Shown: in pieces, positions 7,829 through 16,274 of the stretch
Position numbering within the stretch: position 1 is the stretch's first letter
How the letters are laid out: the number at the start of each line of letters is the position of its first letter
Assembly (NCBI RefSeq): GCF_900106595.1
Contig: NZ_FNNC01000001.1
Span: 744,001-808,000 of the forward strand
Length of the DNA: 64,000 nt
Reading direction: 5' to 3'
Source: Marinococcus luteus
GTDB lineage: Bacteria; Bacillota; Bacilli; Bacillales; Marinococcaceae
Notes under the pieces: generated by a model
Databases searched by the model: none
Seen by the model: only the letters and a program-made list of their open reading frames with translations
Told to the model about the DNA's origin: nothing
Program-made: the position numbers and the translations under genes

Positions 7829-8615
7829 ACGGCTTCCTCCCTTTTCCGTATGGAATCACCATCGGGGTATCAAATATTGGATCGGCAGCTATGTGACAAT
7901 TCATGTGAAATACTTGTTTGACCATGTCATTGGTGACAATATCCTCGGGACGACCCTGAGCAAACACGGACTTCCCCTGCATGGCTACAAGGTGGTCGGC
8001 GTACCGGCAAGCCAGATTAATATCGTGCAGCACCATTACAATTGTACTTCCTTCCTGTTCGTTCAACTCATGCAATAGATCAAGAACATCGATCTGATGG
8101 GCCATATCAAGATAAGTGGTTGGTTCATCAAGCAGCAGGGTGTCTGCTCCCTGCGCTAAGGTCATTGCTATCCAGGCACGCTGGCGCTGGCCGCCGGATA
8201 AATCATCAACGGGGGTATTGCGAAAAGACGTCACTGCCGCTGCCTCCATCGCGTTTTCCACCATTGTTTCGTCTTCGGGCGACCATTGCTTTAACCAGGA
8301 TTGGTGTGGATACCGCCCCTGTTTTACCAGTTGTTCCACCGTAAGTCCCTCCGGTGCGGTAGGTCCCTGCGGCAGGATCGACAACTGTTTGGCTATTTCT
8401 TTCGTTTTTAATTCAGAAATACTCTTCCCACTTAGCAGAACAGCGCCCTTTTCAGGCTGGATCAGTCTTGCCATTGTCCTTAAAAGGGTGGATTTACCGC
8501 AGCCGTTCGCGCCAATAAATACGGTGATTTCTCCTTCCGGTACTCGGATCGACAAATCACGGAGCACGGTTTCTTTTTCGTAGGAAAAGGTTAGGTTCTT
8601 CGCTTCGACACTCAT
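7797..8615 (-). CDS. iron-siderophore ABC transporter ATP-binding protein
   Basis: ATPase of a FecE/FhuC-type importer. Walker A GANGCGKST lies at 35-43, the signature LSGGQRQR at about 140, and Walker B LLLDEPTTYLD follows, with the switch histidine in VLHDINLA. The length of 272 residues is typical. The gene follows the two permease genes with 14 bases between and overlaps the reductase gene downstream, which places it in one transcript with them. Confidence 0.93.
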   Translation of the reverse strand: MSVEAKNLTFSYEKETVLRDLSIRVPEGEITVFIGANGCGKSTLLRTMARLIQPEKGAVLLSGKSISELKTKEIAKQLSILPQGPTAPEGLTVEQLVKQGRYPHQSWLKQWSPEDETMVENAMEAAAVTSFRNTPVDDLSGGQRQRAWIAMTLAQGADTLLLDEPTTYLDMAHQIDVLDLLHELNEQEGSTIVMVLHDINLACRYADHLVAMQGKSVFAQGRPEDIVTNDMVKQVFHMNCHIAADPIFDTPMVIPYGKGRKPYGAIAAAEAE

Positions 8616-8629
8616 CTGATTTCGCCTCC

Positions 8630-9667
8630 TTAAAAGTGGTTGCGGTTTCGAAACAACAAATACAGAAAGAAAGGAGCACCAATGGCGGCTGTAAATACCC
8701 CGGCCGGCACATCCACGGGATAAAAAATCGTGCGGGCAATGAGATCAGCAGCAAAAAGCAGGATTGCCCCGGTGCATGCAGAAGCCGGGACCAGTGCCCC
8801 GTAGGAGCGTCCGATAAGAGCCCTTGCAATGTGAGGGGCAATCAATCCAATAAAGCCAATGGCTCCTGCTACCGCTACTGCCGTACCGGCTAAAACAACG
8901 CTCAGGAAGACGACTACTATCCTATCCACCTGAATCCTTACTCCCAAGCCAGCGGAGGTGTCATCGCCAAGCTGCTGGGCATTCAGGCTGCTGGAGAAAA
9001 CCACCGCGAGTGGCAGGCCCAGGGCGATGACGGGAGCGATCGTAAAAATATCACTCCATGACGCTCCGTAAATACTGCCCGTTAACCAGACATAGGCATC
9101 TGTCGCAGTAACAGCGGAGCTTACAATAATCATGAATGTCACTGCCGCACTCATGATCGCTGAAATGCCAATTCCTATCAAAATCAGTCGGATAGGAGAC
9201 ACTCCTTTTTTCCAGGCCAGCGCGTAAATCAGCGTGGATACGAGGAGCGCCCCGCTAATGGCAGCGAGTGGGATCCATTGAATGCTGACCGCCCCGGCAC
9301 CAAACGTCATAAACGCGACGGCAGCTACGGAGGCTCCACCAGTAACTCCGACAATGTCGGGAGCAGCCAGCGGATTGCGGACCACTCCCTGCAGCAGGAG
9401 ACCTGAGACACCAAGAGCTCCGCCCGTCAGAAGAGCTACCAGCGTGCGAGGGACCCGTGAGTTATTGACGATAAATTCATTTGCACCGCTGCCACTGCCC
9501 ATCATCGTTTCCACGACTGTAACAGGGCTTAACATCGTATTTCCTAACGAGGGACCGAGCAAACAGGCGGCCAGTACCGCCAGTACAAGCAGGCCCATCC
9601 TCCGTATCGCTCTCATATCCATTTGTACCGAAAAGAAGCGGGTGCGCCATGTCGTATGCCGTTTCAT
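8630..9667 (-). CDS. FecCD-family iron-siderophore permease 2
   Basis: Membrane subunit of a siderophore ABC importer with about nine to ten spans. The family motifs NPLAAPDIVGVTGGAS and GFIGLIAPHIARAL (ATPase-coupling loop) are clear. The first 30 residues form a basic cytoplasmic start. The ATG overlaps the stop of the other permease by four bases, so the two are translationally coupled and probably form a heterodimer. Confidence 0.92.
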   Translation of the reverse strand: MKRHTTWRTRFFSVQMDMRAIRRMGLLVLAVLAACLLGPSLGNTMLSPVTVVETMMGSGSGANEFIVNNSRVPRTLVALLTGGALGVSGLLLQGVVRNPLAAPDIVGVTGGASVAAVAFMTFGAGAVSIQWIPLAAISGALLVSTLIYALAWKKGVSPIRLILIGIGISAIMSAAVTFMIIVSSAVTATDAYVWLTGSIYGASWSDIFTIAPVIALGLPLAVVFSSSLNAQQLGDDTSAGLGVRIQVDRIVVVFLSVVLAGTAVAVAGAIGFIGLIAPHIARALIGRSYGALVPASACTGAILLFAADLIARTIFYPVDVPAGVFTAAIGAPFFLYLLFRNRNHF

Positions 9668-10677
9668 AAATTCGACACCCCTCTTCTTGCGATATATATA
9701 AAGAATGGGCCGCCCACAAGTGCTGTCATGACACCAATCGGTACTTCCTGCGGCATAATTATCAACCGGGCAAGCACGTCAGCCGAGACGAGCAGCACTG
9801 CCCCCAGCAGCGCTGAAAAGGGCAGGACCCAGCGATAATCGTGGCCAACAAAAAATCTCGCAACATGCGGAATTACTAACCCAATAAACCCTACCGCGCC
9901 TACCACAGCGACAGAACTCCCTGCCAGCAGCACCACAATTACGCCGATGACTGCTTTCAGGAGAAGCGTTTTCTGCCCCATCCCTTTGGCAATGTCATCG
10001 CCGGTAATAAATAAATTGATCGCCCTTCCGAGCAGCAGCGCCGTTATCATGGCTATCACCATAAACGGCAGCACCGGAAGCAGCATATCGAGCGTCCTTC
10101 CGCTTACCGACCCGGCGAGCCAGAACATGACGTCCTGCAGCCCTGCCTCATCGAGCACCAGAATTCCCTGTGTATATGATTGAAATAATGCGCTTATTGC
10201 CGCACCGGCGAGCACGATTTTCACTGGAGTCAGCCCGTCCCGGCCAAGCGAACCGAGAACATAAACTACAGCCGCAGCCAGCGCTGCTCCGAGAAAGGCC
10301 ATGCCCATTAAAGAGACAAGCGATGATAAAGATAAATACACTACACCGATGACAACAAAAAAGATAGCCCCCTGGTTGATCCCAAAAATGCTTGGGGATG
10401 CCATTGGATTTTTCGTCAGTGCCTGCATCAGCGTACCCGCCACCGCAAGACTGGCCCCTACCACTGTCGCTATGACAGCACGCGGCAGACGGTCTGATTG
10501 CACCACAATATGGCTGGTTGCTTCATCATTAAATGCCGAAAAAGATTTCCACACCTCACCAGCCGTAATGGGCGTCTGGCCAAATAAAAGACTGGAGGCA
10601 AAGGAAAGGAGAAACAAGAAAAAGATCAGGAAGAGAGTGAGGACCCTCCTCCTTTTCGGAGCCATTCGATTCTTCAT
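9664..10677 (-). CDS. FecCD-family iron-siderophore permease 1
   Basis: Partner permease of the same importer, 337 residues. It shows the same motif set: NPMASPSIFGINQGA and GFIGLVIPHVARFFVG. Multiple alanine-, leucine- and valine-rich spans are visible. The gene follows the binding-protein gene by about 20 bases and is coupled to the second permease. The two permeases are diverged paralogues, as usual for FecCD/FhuBG systems. Confidence 0.92.
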   Translation of the reverse strand: MKNRMAPKRRRVLTLFLIFFLFLLSFASSLLFGQTPITAGEVWKSFSAFNDEATSHIVVQSDRLPRAVIATVVGASLAVAGTLMQALTKNPMASPSIFGINQGAIFFVVIGVVYLSLSSLVSLMGMAFLGAALAAAVVYVLGSLGRDGLTPVKIVLAGAAISALFQSYTQGILVLDEAGLQDVMFWLAGSVSGRTLDMLLPVLPFMVIAMITALLLGRAINLFITGDDIAKGMGQKTLLLKAVIGVIVVLLAGSSVAVVGAVGFIGLVIPHVARFFVGHDYRWVLPFSALLGAVLLVSADVLARLIIMPQEVPIGVMTALVGGPFFIYIARRGVSNL

Positions 10678-10698
10678 AATCGTCCACTCTTCCAGGTC

Positions 10699-11682
10699 CT
10701 ATTTTTCTTCTTCAATATCAAACGTCTCATAAAGGTCATCAAGCATTAAATTCGCCGCCATAATACCGCCGCCGGCATTCCATGTTTCTTCTTCCACCAT
10801 ATGAACTTCGTCATTTTCGACCGCTTCAAGCTCCTGCCAAAGCGGATGGGAAGTCCATTCCTCGTAGGTTTCTTCAATTTGTTCCGTTTCTGTCCCGGAA
10901 TTAAAGTTGAATATCATTTCCGCATCCGCCTCAGGAATGCTTTCTTTAGAGGATAATTTGATGCCCCATTCGTCTGTGTCCTCGTGGCCTTCCGGACGGT
11001 CAAATCCAGTGTCCTGTAAAATACTTCCGGCAAATCCCATATAAAAAATCCGGGCATGATCCGCGCGGAAGTTCGTAATGGCTACTTCGATCGGCAGCTC
11101 ATCCCCCATTTCTTCTTGGAAATGTTCGGTTCGCGCCTCGTAGTCACTGAGCAGTTCGTCGGCTTCTTGTTCCTTGTTTAAAACTTCTCCTGTCAGCTCG
11201 AGTGTATCCTTCCACTCGTAAACCTGATCTGTAGTAACTGTTGGCGCAATGGCGGAAAGATCATCATATATGTCTTCATGTCTGGATTTATTCGCAATAA
11301 TTACGTCCGGATCCATCTCTGCTATTTTTTCCAGGTTCGGCTGAATTTCCTCCCCAACCGTTTCGGTTCCTTCAAGATCATCGCGTAAGTATTTGTAAAT
11401 CGGCTGCTGCGTCCACGATTCAACAATTCCTACGGGCTCAACGTCTAACGCTGCTGCTGTATCATTGGCTCCCTGATAGAGCGTGACTACTTTCTCCGGT
11501 GTTCCTTCGATTTCTGTGGTCCCCATCTCATGGTCCACTGTTCTTGTTTCTTCGCTTTCCTCTTTTGATGAGCTGCCTCCGTTTCCTTCTTCCCCACTGC
11601 TGCTTGATTCTCCCCCTGTACCGCATGCTGTTAACAGCATCGACGCAAGAAAAACGGTAGAAATACCTGCTTTTTTCTTCAT
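10699..11682 (-). CDS. iron-siderophore substrate-binding lipoprotein
   Basis: Extracellular binding protein of the FecB/FepB/FhuD class. A type II signal peptide ends in LLTAC with lipidated Cys20. A Ser/Gly/Glu-rich linker (about 25-48) precedes the two-lobed domain containing PEKVVTLYQGANDTAAAL and MDPDVIIANKSRHEDIYDDL. The mature protein is strongly acidic, as in halophilic Bacillaceae. It is the first gene of the operon and lies under a near-consensus Fur box. The siderophore cannot be told from sequence alone. Confidence 0.9.
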   Translation of the reverse strand: MKKKAGISTVFLASMLLTACGTGGESSSSGEEGNGGSSSKEESEETRTVDHEMGTTEIEGTPEKVVTLYQGANDTAAALDVEPVGIVESWTQQPIYKYLRDDLEGTETVGEEIQPNLEKIAEMDPDVIIANKSRHEDIYDDLSAIAPTVTTDQVYEWKDTLELTGEVLNKEQEADELLSDYEARTEHFQEEMGDELPIEVAITNFRADHARIFYMGFAGSILQDTGFDRPEGHEDTDEWGIKLSSKESIPEADAEMIFNFNSGTETEQIEETYEEWTSHPLWQELEAVENDEVHMVEEETWNAGGGIMAANLMLDDLYETFDIEEEK

Positions 11683-11707
11683 TTCCTCTAACCCCCTGCA
11701 TGTAATT

Positions 11708-11726
11708 GATAATGATTATCATTATC
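11708..11726 (-). promoter_or_regulatory. Fur box of siderophore operon
   Basis: GATAATGATTATCATTATC differs from the classical 19-bp Fur consensus at one base. It lies 25 bases upstream of the binding-protein ATG. Confidence 0.9.
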
Positions 11727-12296
11727 TATTATTGTATGATTGATATTTACCTTTTTCAAGGTTTTTTTCGAGAATAAATGATAAAAAGAAATTTCTATTG
11801 TTCCAATCACGCTAAAAATCCCGCATTCTAACGTACGCTGAAATTGTTGCACTGATCTAAAAGTATGAAACAAAATGAAGCACCTTGAACCCTTTTAAAA
11901 GCAAAATACTTGTTAGACGTTCGATGATCGACGCTCCTACACATCCTCTTTTATTTAAAGATGCCTGGGTGCATATACTCCTCTAAGCATTCATTATTCT
12001 CCTAGCCTTATACATAATCGCAATTATCAGCAGAGGCGACTATCAAAAGGAGGGAATTTCACACCCATACCTACCTAGCTTGACCTCTCTCATGATGAGT
12101 GAAAAATTTGCCATTATCTTTGAAAAATGACAAGATGGGGCAGCCTTCTTCGTGTGAACTATGTATCAATATCAAAGCCTACGTGCCACATCCCCTATAA
12201 GCCTTTCATCGATGTTTGTGTTAGGGGGTGTGATCGTCGTATGGGTATTTTCACGTTCCGGCAGGCTCATTATGAGGTTATAGAAAGGAACGACGC
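11727..12296. other. gene-free region between iron operon and YetF-like gene
   Basis: No supported gene. It contains a partial copy of repeat A at about 12011-12050. The remainder reads as degenerate intergenic or mobile-element-derived sequence. Confidence 0.45.
12011..12050. repeat. dispersed repeat A, partial copy 2
   Basis: ACATAATCGCAATTATCAGC followed by AGAGGCGACTAT matches the core of copies at 754-900 and 13994-14138. Similarity stops after about 40 bases. Confidence 0.55.
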
Positions 12297-12299
12297 GTG

Positions 12300-12977
12300 A
12301 TGTTTATGTCTATTATTATCTCTATTGGCATTGGGCTGATCGGGATCATTGTCATTACTCGACTGTTGGGGAAAAAGCAGCTCGCTCAAGTCACCCCGTT
12401 AGATTTCGTCTACGTCTTAGTACTCGGAGGCATCGTCGAACAGGGATTATACAACACCGATATCCAATGGTTCCATATGGTATTTACCTTCGTCCTTTGG
12501 GGCTTCGTGATCTATGTGCTAGAAACGTTAACGCAAAAGTACGATGGATTCCGCTGGTTTATTAAAGGAGCAAACACCGTGCTGATGCAGGACGGTCAGG
12601 TCTACCACCACAATCTCAAGAAAAATAAACTGGAACTGGAACAGCTGCGCATGCTGTTGCGCACCCAGGGGATTTTTTCTTTTCGTGATGTCGAATATGC
12701 GACCCTGGAAACCAGCGGAACGCTCAGTGTCTTGGAAAAAGCCGGAGCAGCCCCTGCCTCCATGAACGATGATCCAGGGGCACCTGTACGAAATGAACCC
12801 TCTTTTTTGCTCGTGGAAAATGGAGCCATGCATCTATCTAATCTTCAGGCATCGGGGTGGGACGCGCCCCGCCTAAAGGAAGAATTGCATCACCTCGGCT
12901 ACCAGTTGACCGATCTTTATTTTGCGGAATGGACGAGCCAAGACGGCTTTTTTGTTCAAACAAAACAACAGAAGTAA
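12300..12977 (+). CDS. DUF421/YetF-family membrane protein
   Basis: Three N-terminal membrane spans (about 5-75) are followed by a cytoplasmic domain of the YetF/YrbG family. The family marker GKKQLAQVTPLDFVYVLVLG is present early, and the C-terminal part contains the paired beta segments (RFIKG-like, VLMQDGQV, LLRTQGIFSFRDVEYATLE). Family members are widespread in Bacillus and of uncertain function, some linked to spore or envelope traits. The ATG at 12300 is preceded by AAAGGA; a GTG one codon earlier is equally possible. It stands alone in gene-poor DNA. Confidence 0.85.
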   Translation: MFMSIIISIGIGLIGIIVITRLLGKKQLAQVTPLDFVYVLVLGGIVEQGLYNTDIQWFHMVFTFVLWGFVIYVLETLTQKYDGFRWFIKGANTVLMQDGQVYHHNLKKNKLELEQLRMLLRTQGIFSFRDVEYATLETSGTLSVLEKAGAAPASMNDDPGAPVRNEPSFLLVENGAMHLSNLQASGWDAPRLKEELHHLGYQLTDLYFAEWTSQDGFFVQTKQQK

Positions 12978-13066
12978 TTATCCATTCCATGTTTCACCGG
13001 AGCTAAAACAGAAATACGTCGACCAGGAGCGAGGATCATAAGCTTTGCTCTTTCATGCTACACGTG

Positions 13067-13090
13067 TTCCTCATGAGCGCTCATGAGGAA
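13067..13090. repeat. 24-bp perfect palindrome
   Basis: The twelve bases TTCCTCATGAGC are followed exactly by their reverse complement. No loop and no T-tract, so it is more likely a protein-binding or recombination site than a terminator. Confidence 0.6.
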
Positions 13091-13132
13091 AGCGATACAT
13101 ACAGTCAACGACAAACCTGGTATATCGTAACG

Positions 13133-13175
13133 AAGCAAACGGCCATACATTCGTGAATGTATGGCCGTTTGCTTT
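13133..13175. terminator. very long bidirectional terminator hairpin
   Basis: A 20-bp perfect stem (arms 13133-13152 and 13155-13174) with essentially no loop, ending in GCTTTATT. It follows the YetF-like gene by 155 bases. Confidence 0.7.
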
Positions 13176-13236
13176 ATTCCATTAGACGTTTCCATAAAAT
13201 CACTATGGTCTACCAGCTGTTATAAACGCATTGACA

Positions 13237-13258
13237 TAACCGCCCTTATCGGAAGTAA
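13237..13258. repeat. dispersed repeat B, copy 2
   Basis: ATAACCGCCCTTATCGGAAG and following T match 6801-6822 except for one base. The flanks differ, so only this short motif is shared. Confidence 0.5.
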
Positions 13259-13827
13259 GGTCAATATATTGGAAATAGCCTGGAATAATGATTACACGTG
13301 AGTAACTTATGAGTCGTTTTGCTATTTAAGAAGATACCAATATTTAATCAACCATCAAATGGCTGCTGTTTTTTTGTTTCTGTATCAACTGGCCCTTTTC
13401 TTATAGAGAGTAAATTTAATTTCTTATTTACCCATAATCCGCTTCAAAATTATTAGTACTGGGAAACCAGAGAAATTAAAAAGAAATTCAGGCGGCTTTT
13501 ACAGTCACCGCATCGATATCGAACATCAATTGGTGTAGACAGCAGTTGAGCAGCAAATTAGTACTATTACCTCCCGGTATCATTATTAGTTCAATCACGT
13601 CCAGAGCTGTCCATACAGTGAACAAAAGGTTCATCCTTCTCCCCCCGGTTCCCGCCGTTCCAACAAGCAAGCCTTGAGTCAGTCATGCCTCATGGTCGGG
13701 GAGATCCCATGGGTGCTGTCTCCCAAGTATTTCTTCTGAAGTTACGATGGAGCGGGAGTTTTCATCTGTGAAAACGTAGTTAAACAGGCTGCCAACCTTT
13801 TGCTCTTATATTTTATTCCCCACGAAA

Positions 13828-13854
13828 GAAAGCCAGCCATCTCGGCCGGCTTTC
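13828..13854 (-). terminator. hairpin, possible minus-strand terminator
   Basis: GAAAGCCAGCC / GGCCGGCTTTC with one mismatch and a 5-base loop; on the minus strand it is followed by TTTCGTGGGG. It would close a minus-strand transcript covering 13860-13960. Confidence 0.4.
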
Positions 13855-13960
13855 CAACGGGGTATCATTACTCAAGGGGAGTAACGGGGAGGGATATCGC
13901 TCCCGAAACTACCTTATCATGCAGGCAGGCGTGTCACGACCCTCGCCGATTAATCTTAAC
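13855..13960 (-). ncRNA. candidate structured RNA
   Basis: A G/C-rich island in AT-rich DNA with several nested inverted repeats: TTACTC/GAGTAA (5-base loop), GGGAG/CTCCC, and GGTA/TACC enclosing them. The neighbouring hairpin at 13828-13854 would act as terminator on the minus strand. No known riboswitch class was recognised. Confidence 0.25.
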
Positions 13961-13993
13961 AAACGTTTAACAATCTTTATGTGATTGAAGATC

Positions 13994-14138
13994 CTCAATT
14001 TAACATAAGCGGTTATCAGCAGAGACGACAATAACACAGTGTGCTTCAGAGTTCACAGTCTACTCTCTGACATAACATTTAATTAAAAAGCTATCCTTCA
14101 TGGAAAAGTCGGGTTCTTTACTAAGCATGAAACATAAA
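13994..14138. repeat. dispersed repeat A, copy 3
   Basis: Related along its full length to 754-900, with core TTATCAGCAGAGACGACAAT and the shared end ATGAAACATA. Like copy 1 it lies just past the 3' end of a minus-strand gene. Confidence 0.6.
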
Positions 14139-14151
14139 TGATTTTCTTGTT

Positions 14152-15738
14152 TTATAAAATACCCATAAAAATGAATCCGCTAATACCGACCAGGACCCCG
14201 TAAAGGAGCGCCGGTCCTAAGGTTTTTCGGATGACATTTCCTTCTTCTCCCTGCATGCCTACGACAGCGCTGGCAGCGACTACGTTATGCACACAGATCA
14301 TGTTTCCTGCGCCAGCTCCCACCAGCTGCGCGGCAAGCACCACGTAGACATTCGCGCCTGTAGCTTCTGCGATATTGTACTGAATCGGGGAGAAGGTAAG
14401 TGTGGAAACGGTAGCGCTTCCAGTAATAAAAGAGCCCAGTTCCCCAAGAAACGGGGCTGCAAATATCCACATCGGACCGAAGGCGGCTGCCATCCCCTCC
14501 GCGATGTACTCCGGCATGCTCATCAAATCGCTCCCATTCATCCCGGAATTACTGAACACATGAACCATGGCAAGCGTTGCCGCCAGGGTCAAAGAGGTAA
14601 TTTTAATCGTCGACAACGACTGCGTCGCCGCCCGCCCAAAGTGACCCAGCGATTTTCGTTGAACAACGACTGCCAAGATGGCCGCGATCGTAAGGACTGT
14701 GCCGGGGGAATAAAGCAACTCCCACTCGGATGTAACCCCTTCCACCCCTAAAATATTCGTCCAGGTTAAATCAATGGCGGTCTGAGTGAATTCCTGAAAC
14801 CAAGGAACAATACGAGTGAGAAGCAATAAAATAACCACAATGATGTACGGAAACCATGCCCTGATCAATCCCATCTCGGCTCGTTCGCGACTTACCTCGA
14901 AATCCTCCTGCATAGCATCGGTCCATGTGGAATTTGGCAGCAGCCACCCCTTTTTAGCAGTAACCGCGGCCACCACCAGTCCCGTTAATGAACCAAGAAT
15001 TGCTACAAATTCCGGGCCAAACAAATATGCGTATACTAATGCGGATCCGTTATAAGTGATGCCAATAAGTAGTGTCCAGGGCAGCATCACCACTGCGTCT
15101 TTGATTCCCTTTCCTTTACCAAAAAATAATGTCAGAACAAGCATCAAAATAAAAGGAATAAACGTGCCCGCGAATAAATCAATGAGAGTTACCGTAAAAC
15201 CAACATCCTGATAAAAAGCGGCATCCGCTTCGGGCAAGGTGCTTAACCCGACCAAAACGGGCGTTCCCACCGCTCCAAAGGCGACGGCGGTACTGTCAGC
15301 AATGAGGGCCGTCGCTACTGCTGCCATCGGCTTGAACCCCAGCGCAAGCATTAACGGCGCCGTCACCATAGCCGGGGTGCCAAATCCTGCCGCCCCTTCG
15401 ATTAAAGAACCAAATAAAAAGGCAACAAAGATCACCTGGACCCTCATATCCTGGGAAATACTTTGGAATCCCTGATTAATGCGATTCACCGCCCCCGTGT
15501 TACGGAGGGTATTCAAGAGAACAAGAGCCCCAAACAATATCAGTAAAATAGTCAACGTTTTATGTACTCCCTGCAGGATCGATGAAGCAATCACCTGGCT
15601 TTCCATCCCCCATACGGTGAATCCTAATAGAATTACAATTACGGCACTGATGGACATCCCTTTAATCGCTGGCATTCGCAGCAGGACCAACAACAGAAAT
15701 GGGACAATCACAGCGCTTAAGGCTACTATCATTAACAT
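14152..15738 (-). CDS. lctP: L-lactate permease, LctP family
   Basis: A 528-residue membrane carrier for lactate and possibly glycolate, probably a proton symporter. More than ten hydrophobic spans are visible. The family blocks [40 protein letters not shown] and, near the C-terminus, [16 protein letters not shown] and [20 protein letters not shown] are clear. The ATG follows AAAGGAGG. The promoter and two LutR/LldR-like operators lie directly upstream, implying lactate-responsive repression. The regulator and the lactate oxidation genes are not in this window. Confidence 0.95.
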   Translation of the reverse strand: MLMIVALSAVIVPFLLLVLLRMPAIKGMSISAVIVILLGFTVWGMESQVIASSILQGVHKTLTILLILFGALVLLNTLRNTGAVNRINQGFQSISQDMRVQVIFVAFLFGSLIEGAAGFGTPAMVTAPLMLALGFKPMAAVATALIADSTAVAFGAVGTPVLVGLSTLPEADAAFYQDVGFTVTLIDLFAGTFIPFILMLVLTLFFGKGKGIKDAVVMLPWTLLIGITYNGSALVYAYLFGPEFVAILGSLTGLVVAAVTAKKGWLLPNSTWTDAMQEDFEVSRERAEMGLIRAWFPYIIVVILLLLTRIVPWFQEFTQTAIDLTWTNILGVEGVTSEWELLYSPGTVLTIAAILAVVVQRKSLGHFGRAATQSLSTIKITSLTLAATLAMVHVFSNSGMNGSDLMSMPEYIAEGMAAAFGPMWIFAAPFLGELGSFITGSATVSTLTFSPIQYNIAEATGANVYVVLAAQLVGAGAGNMICVHNVVAASAVVGMQGEEGNVIRKTLGPALLYGVLVGISGFIFMGIL

Positions 15739-15799
15739 TTATTTTCCTCCTTTTTGATATCTTGATGCTTCAGCTATTACCGTTCATCAGGGATGAAGT

Positions 15800-15824
15800 A
15801 ATATGGTCATCAGATGACCATATT
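15800..15824 (-). promoter_or_regulatory. LutR/LldR-type (GntR family) operator
   Basis: Perfect 11-bp inverted repeat around a 3-base centre, AATATGGTCAT CAG and complement, containing the TCATC-N-GATGA core known for Bacillus LutR and the TGGT...ACCA ends of FadR-type sites. It lies at the expected transcription start of lctP. Confidence 0.75.
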
Positions 15825-15828
15825 CCAT

Positions 15829-15857
15829 ATAGTAACCGCTTACATGTATATTTGCAA
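15829..15857 (-). promoter_or_regulatory. lctP promoter
   Basis: Minus strand TTGCAA, 17 bases, TACTAT. The operator at 15800-15824 begins a few bases downstream. Confidence 0.7.
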
Positions 15858-15884
15858 CATGTTTTGTGAATGAATTTATATCTT

Positions 15885-15899
15885 TCATCTAATGACCAT
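15885..15899. promoter_or_regulatory. second LutR-like site
   Basis: TCATCTAATGACCAT repeats the TCATC-N-(G/A)ATGA core upstream of the -35 element of lctP, about 85 bases from the first site. Confidence 0.5.
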
Positions 15900-16274
15900 A
15901 TCGATAGAAAATTGGAATGAAATAATTATCCTGACGTCTTTATACTTAATCAAAAGCGGTCAAACGGAAGAATGCAAGGAACCAGTTCACATAGTGATCT
16001 CTAAGCATTCAAGTAATAAGCAGCTCCCACATATTAGTTTTATAAACATGTCCCATTCATGTAATGTTATGGGTAAAAAAGAAAAAACATGACCCCCTCT
16101 TCTATTCCATCGTCCAGACCGGTAATAATGTTTTTTGAAGCCAAACGTTAGTAAAATTTGCTAAAAATAACATATAAGTATAGTGTTATATCTGTATAAG
16201 TCAGAAAATTCTAAAATTTAAATCGGAACAATTTGTTCACGGTCACGAAAAAGCGAAGAAGGGAGTTTTTCTCT
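15900..16274. other. intergenic region before alcohol dehydrogenase
   Basis: No supported gene. Upstream of the dehydrogenase at about 16168-16190 is an AT-rich imperfect inverted repeat TAACA...TGTTA that could be a repressor site. Confidence 0.35.

Larger units (their letters stand above)
12978..13822. other. gene-free region with palindrome, strong hairpin and repeat B
   Basis: No gene is supported. It holds a 24-bp perfect palindrome, a 20-bp stem terminator and repeat B copy 2. A 48-codon minus-strand frame starting near 13634 has a GGGGGGAG-like site but no recognisable product. Confidence 0.45.

Noticed and set aside
13488-13634. 48-codon minus-strand frame in gene-free DNA
   Set aside because: A purine-rich site precedes the ATG, but the product has no family likeness and the region otherwise looks non-coding.
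15961-16000. AGTTCACATAGTGA resembling the palindrome at 519-533
   Set aside because: Only half the palindrome is kept and no promoter surrounds it.
15892-16092. 66-codon plus-strand frame upstream of the alcohol dehydrogenase
   Set aside because: It starts inside the second LutR-like site, has no ribosome site and has a low-complexity, AT-driven composition.
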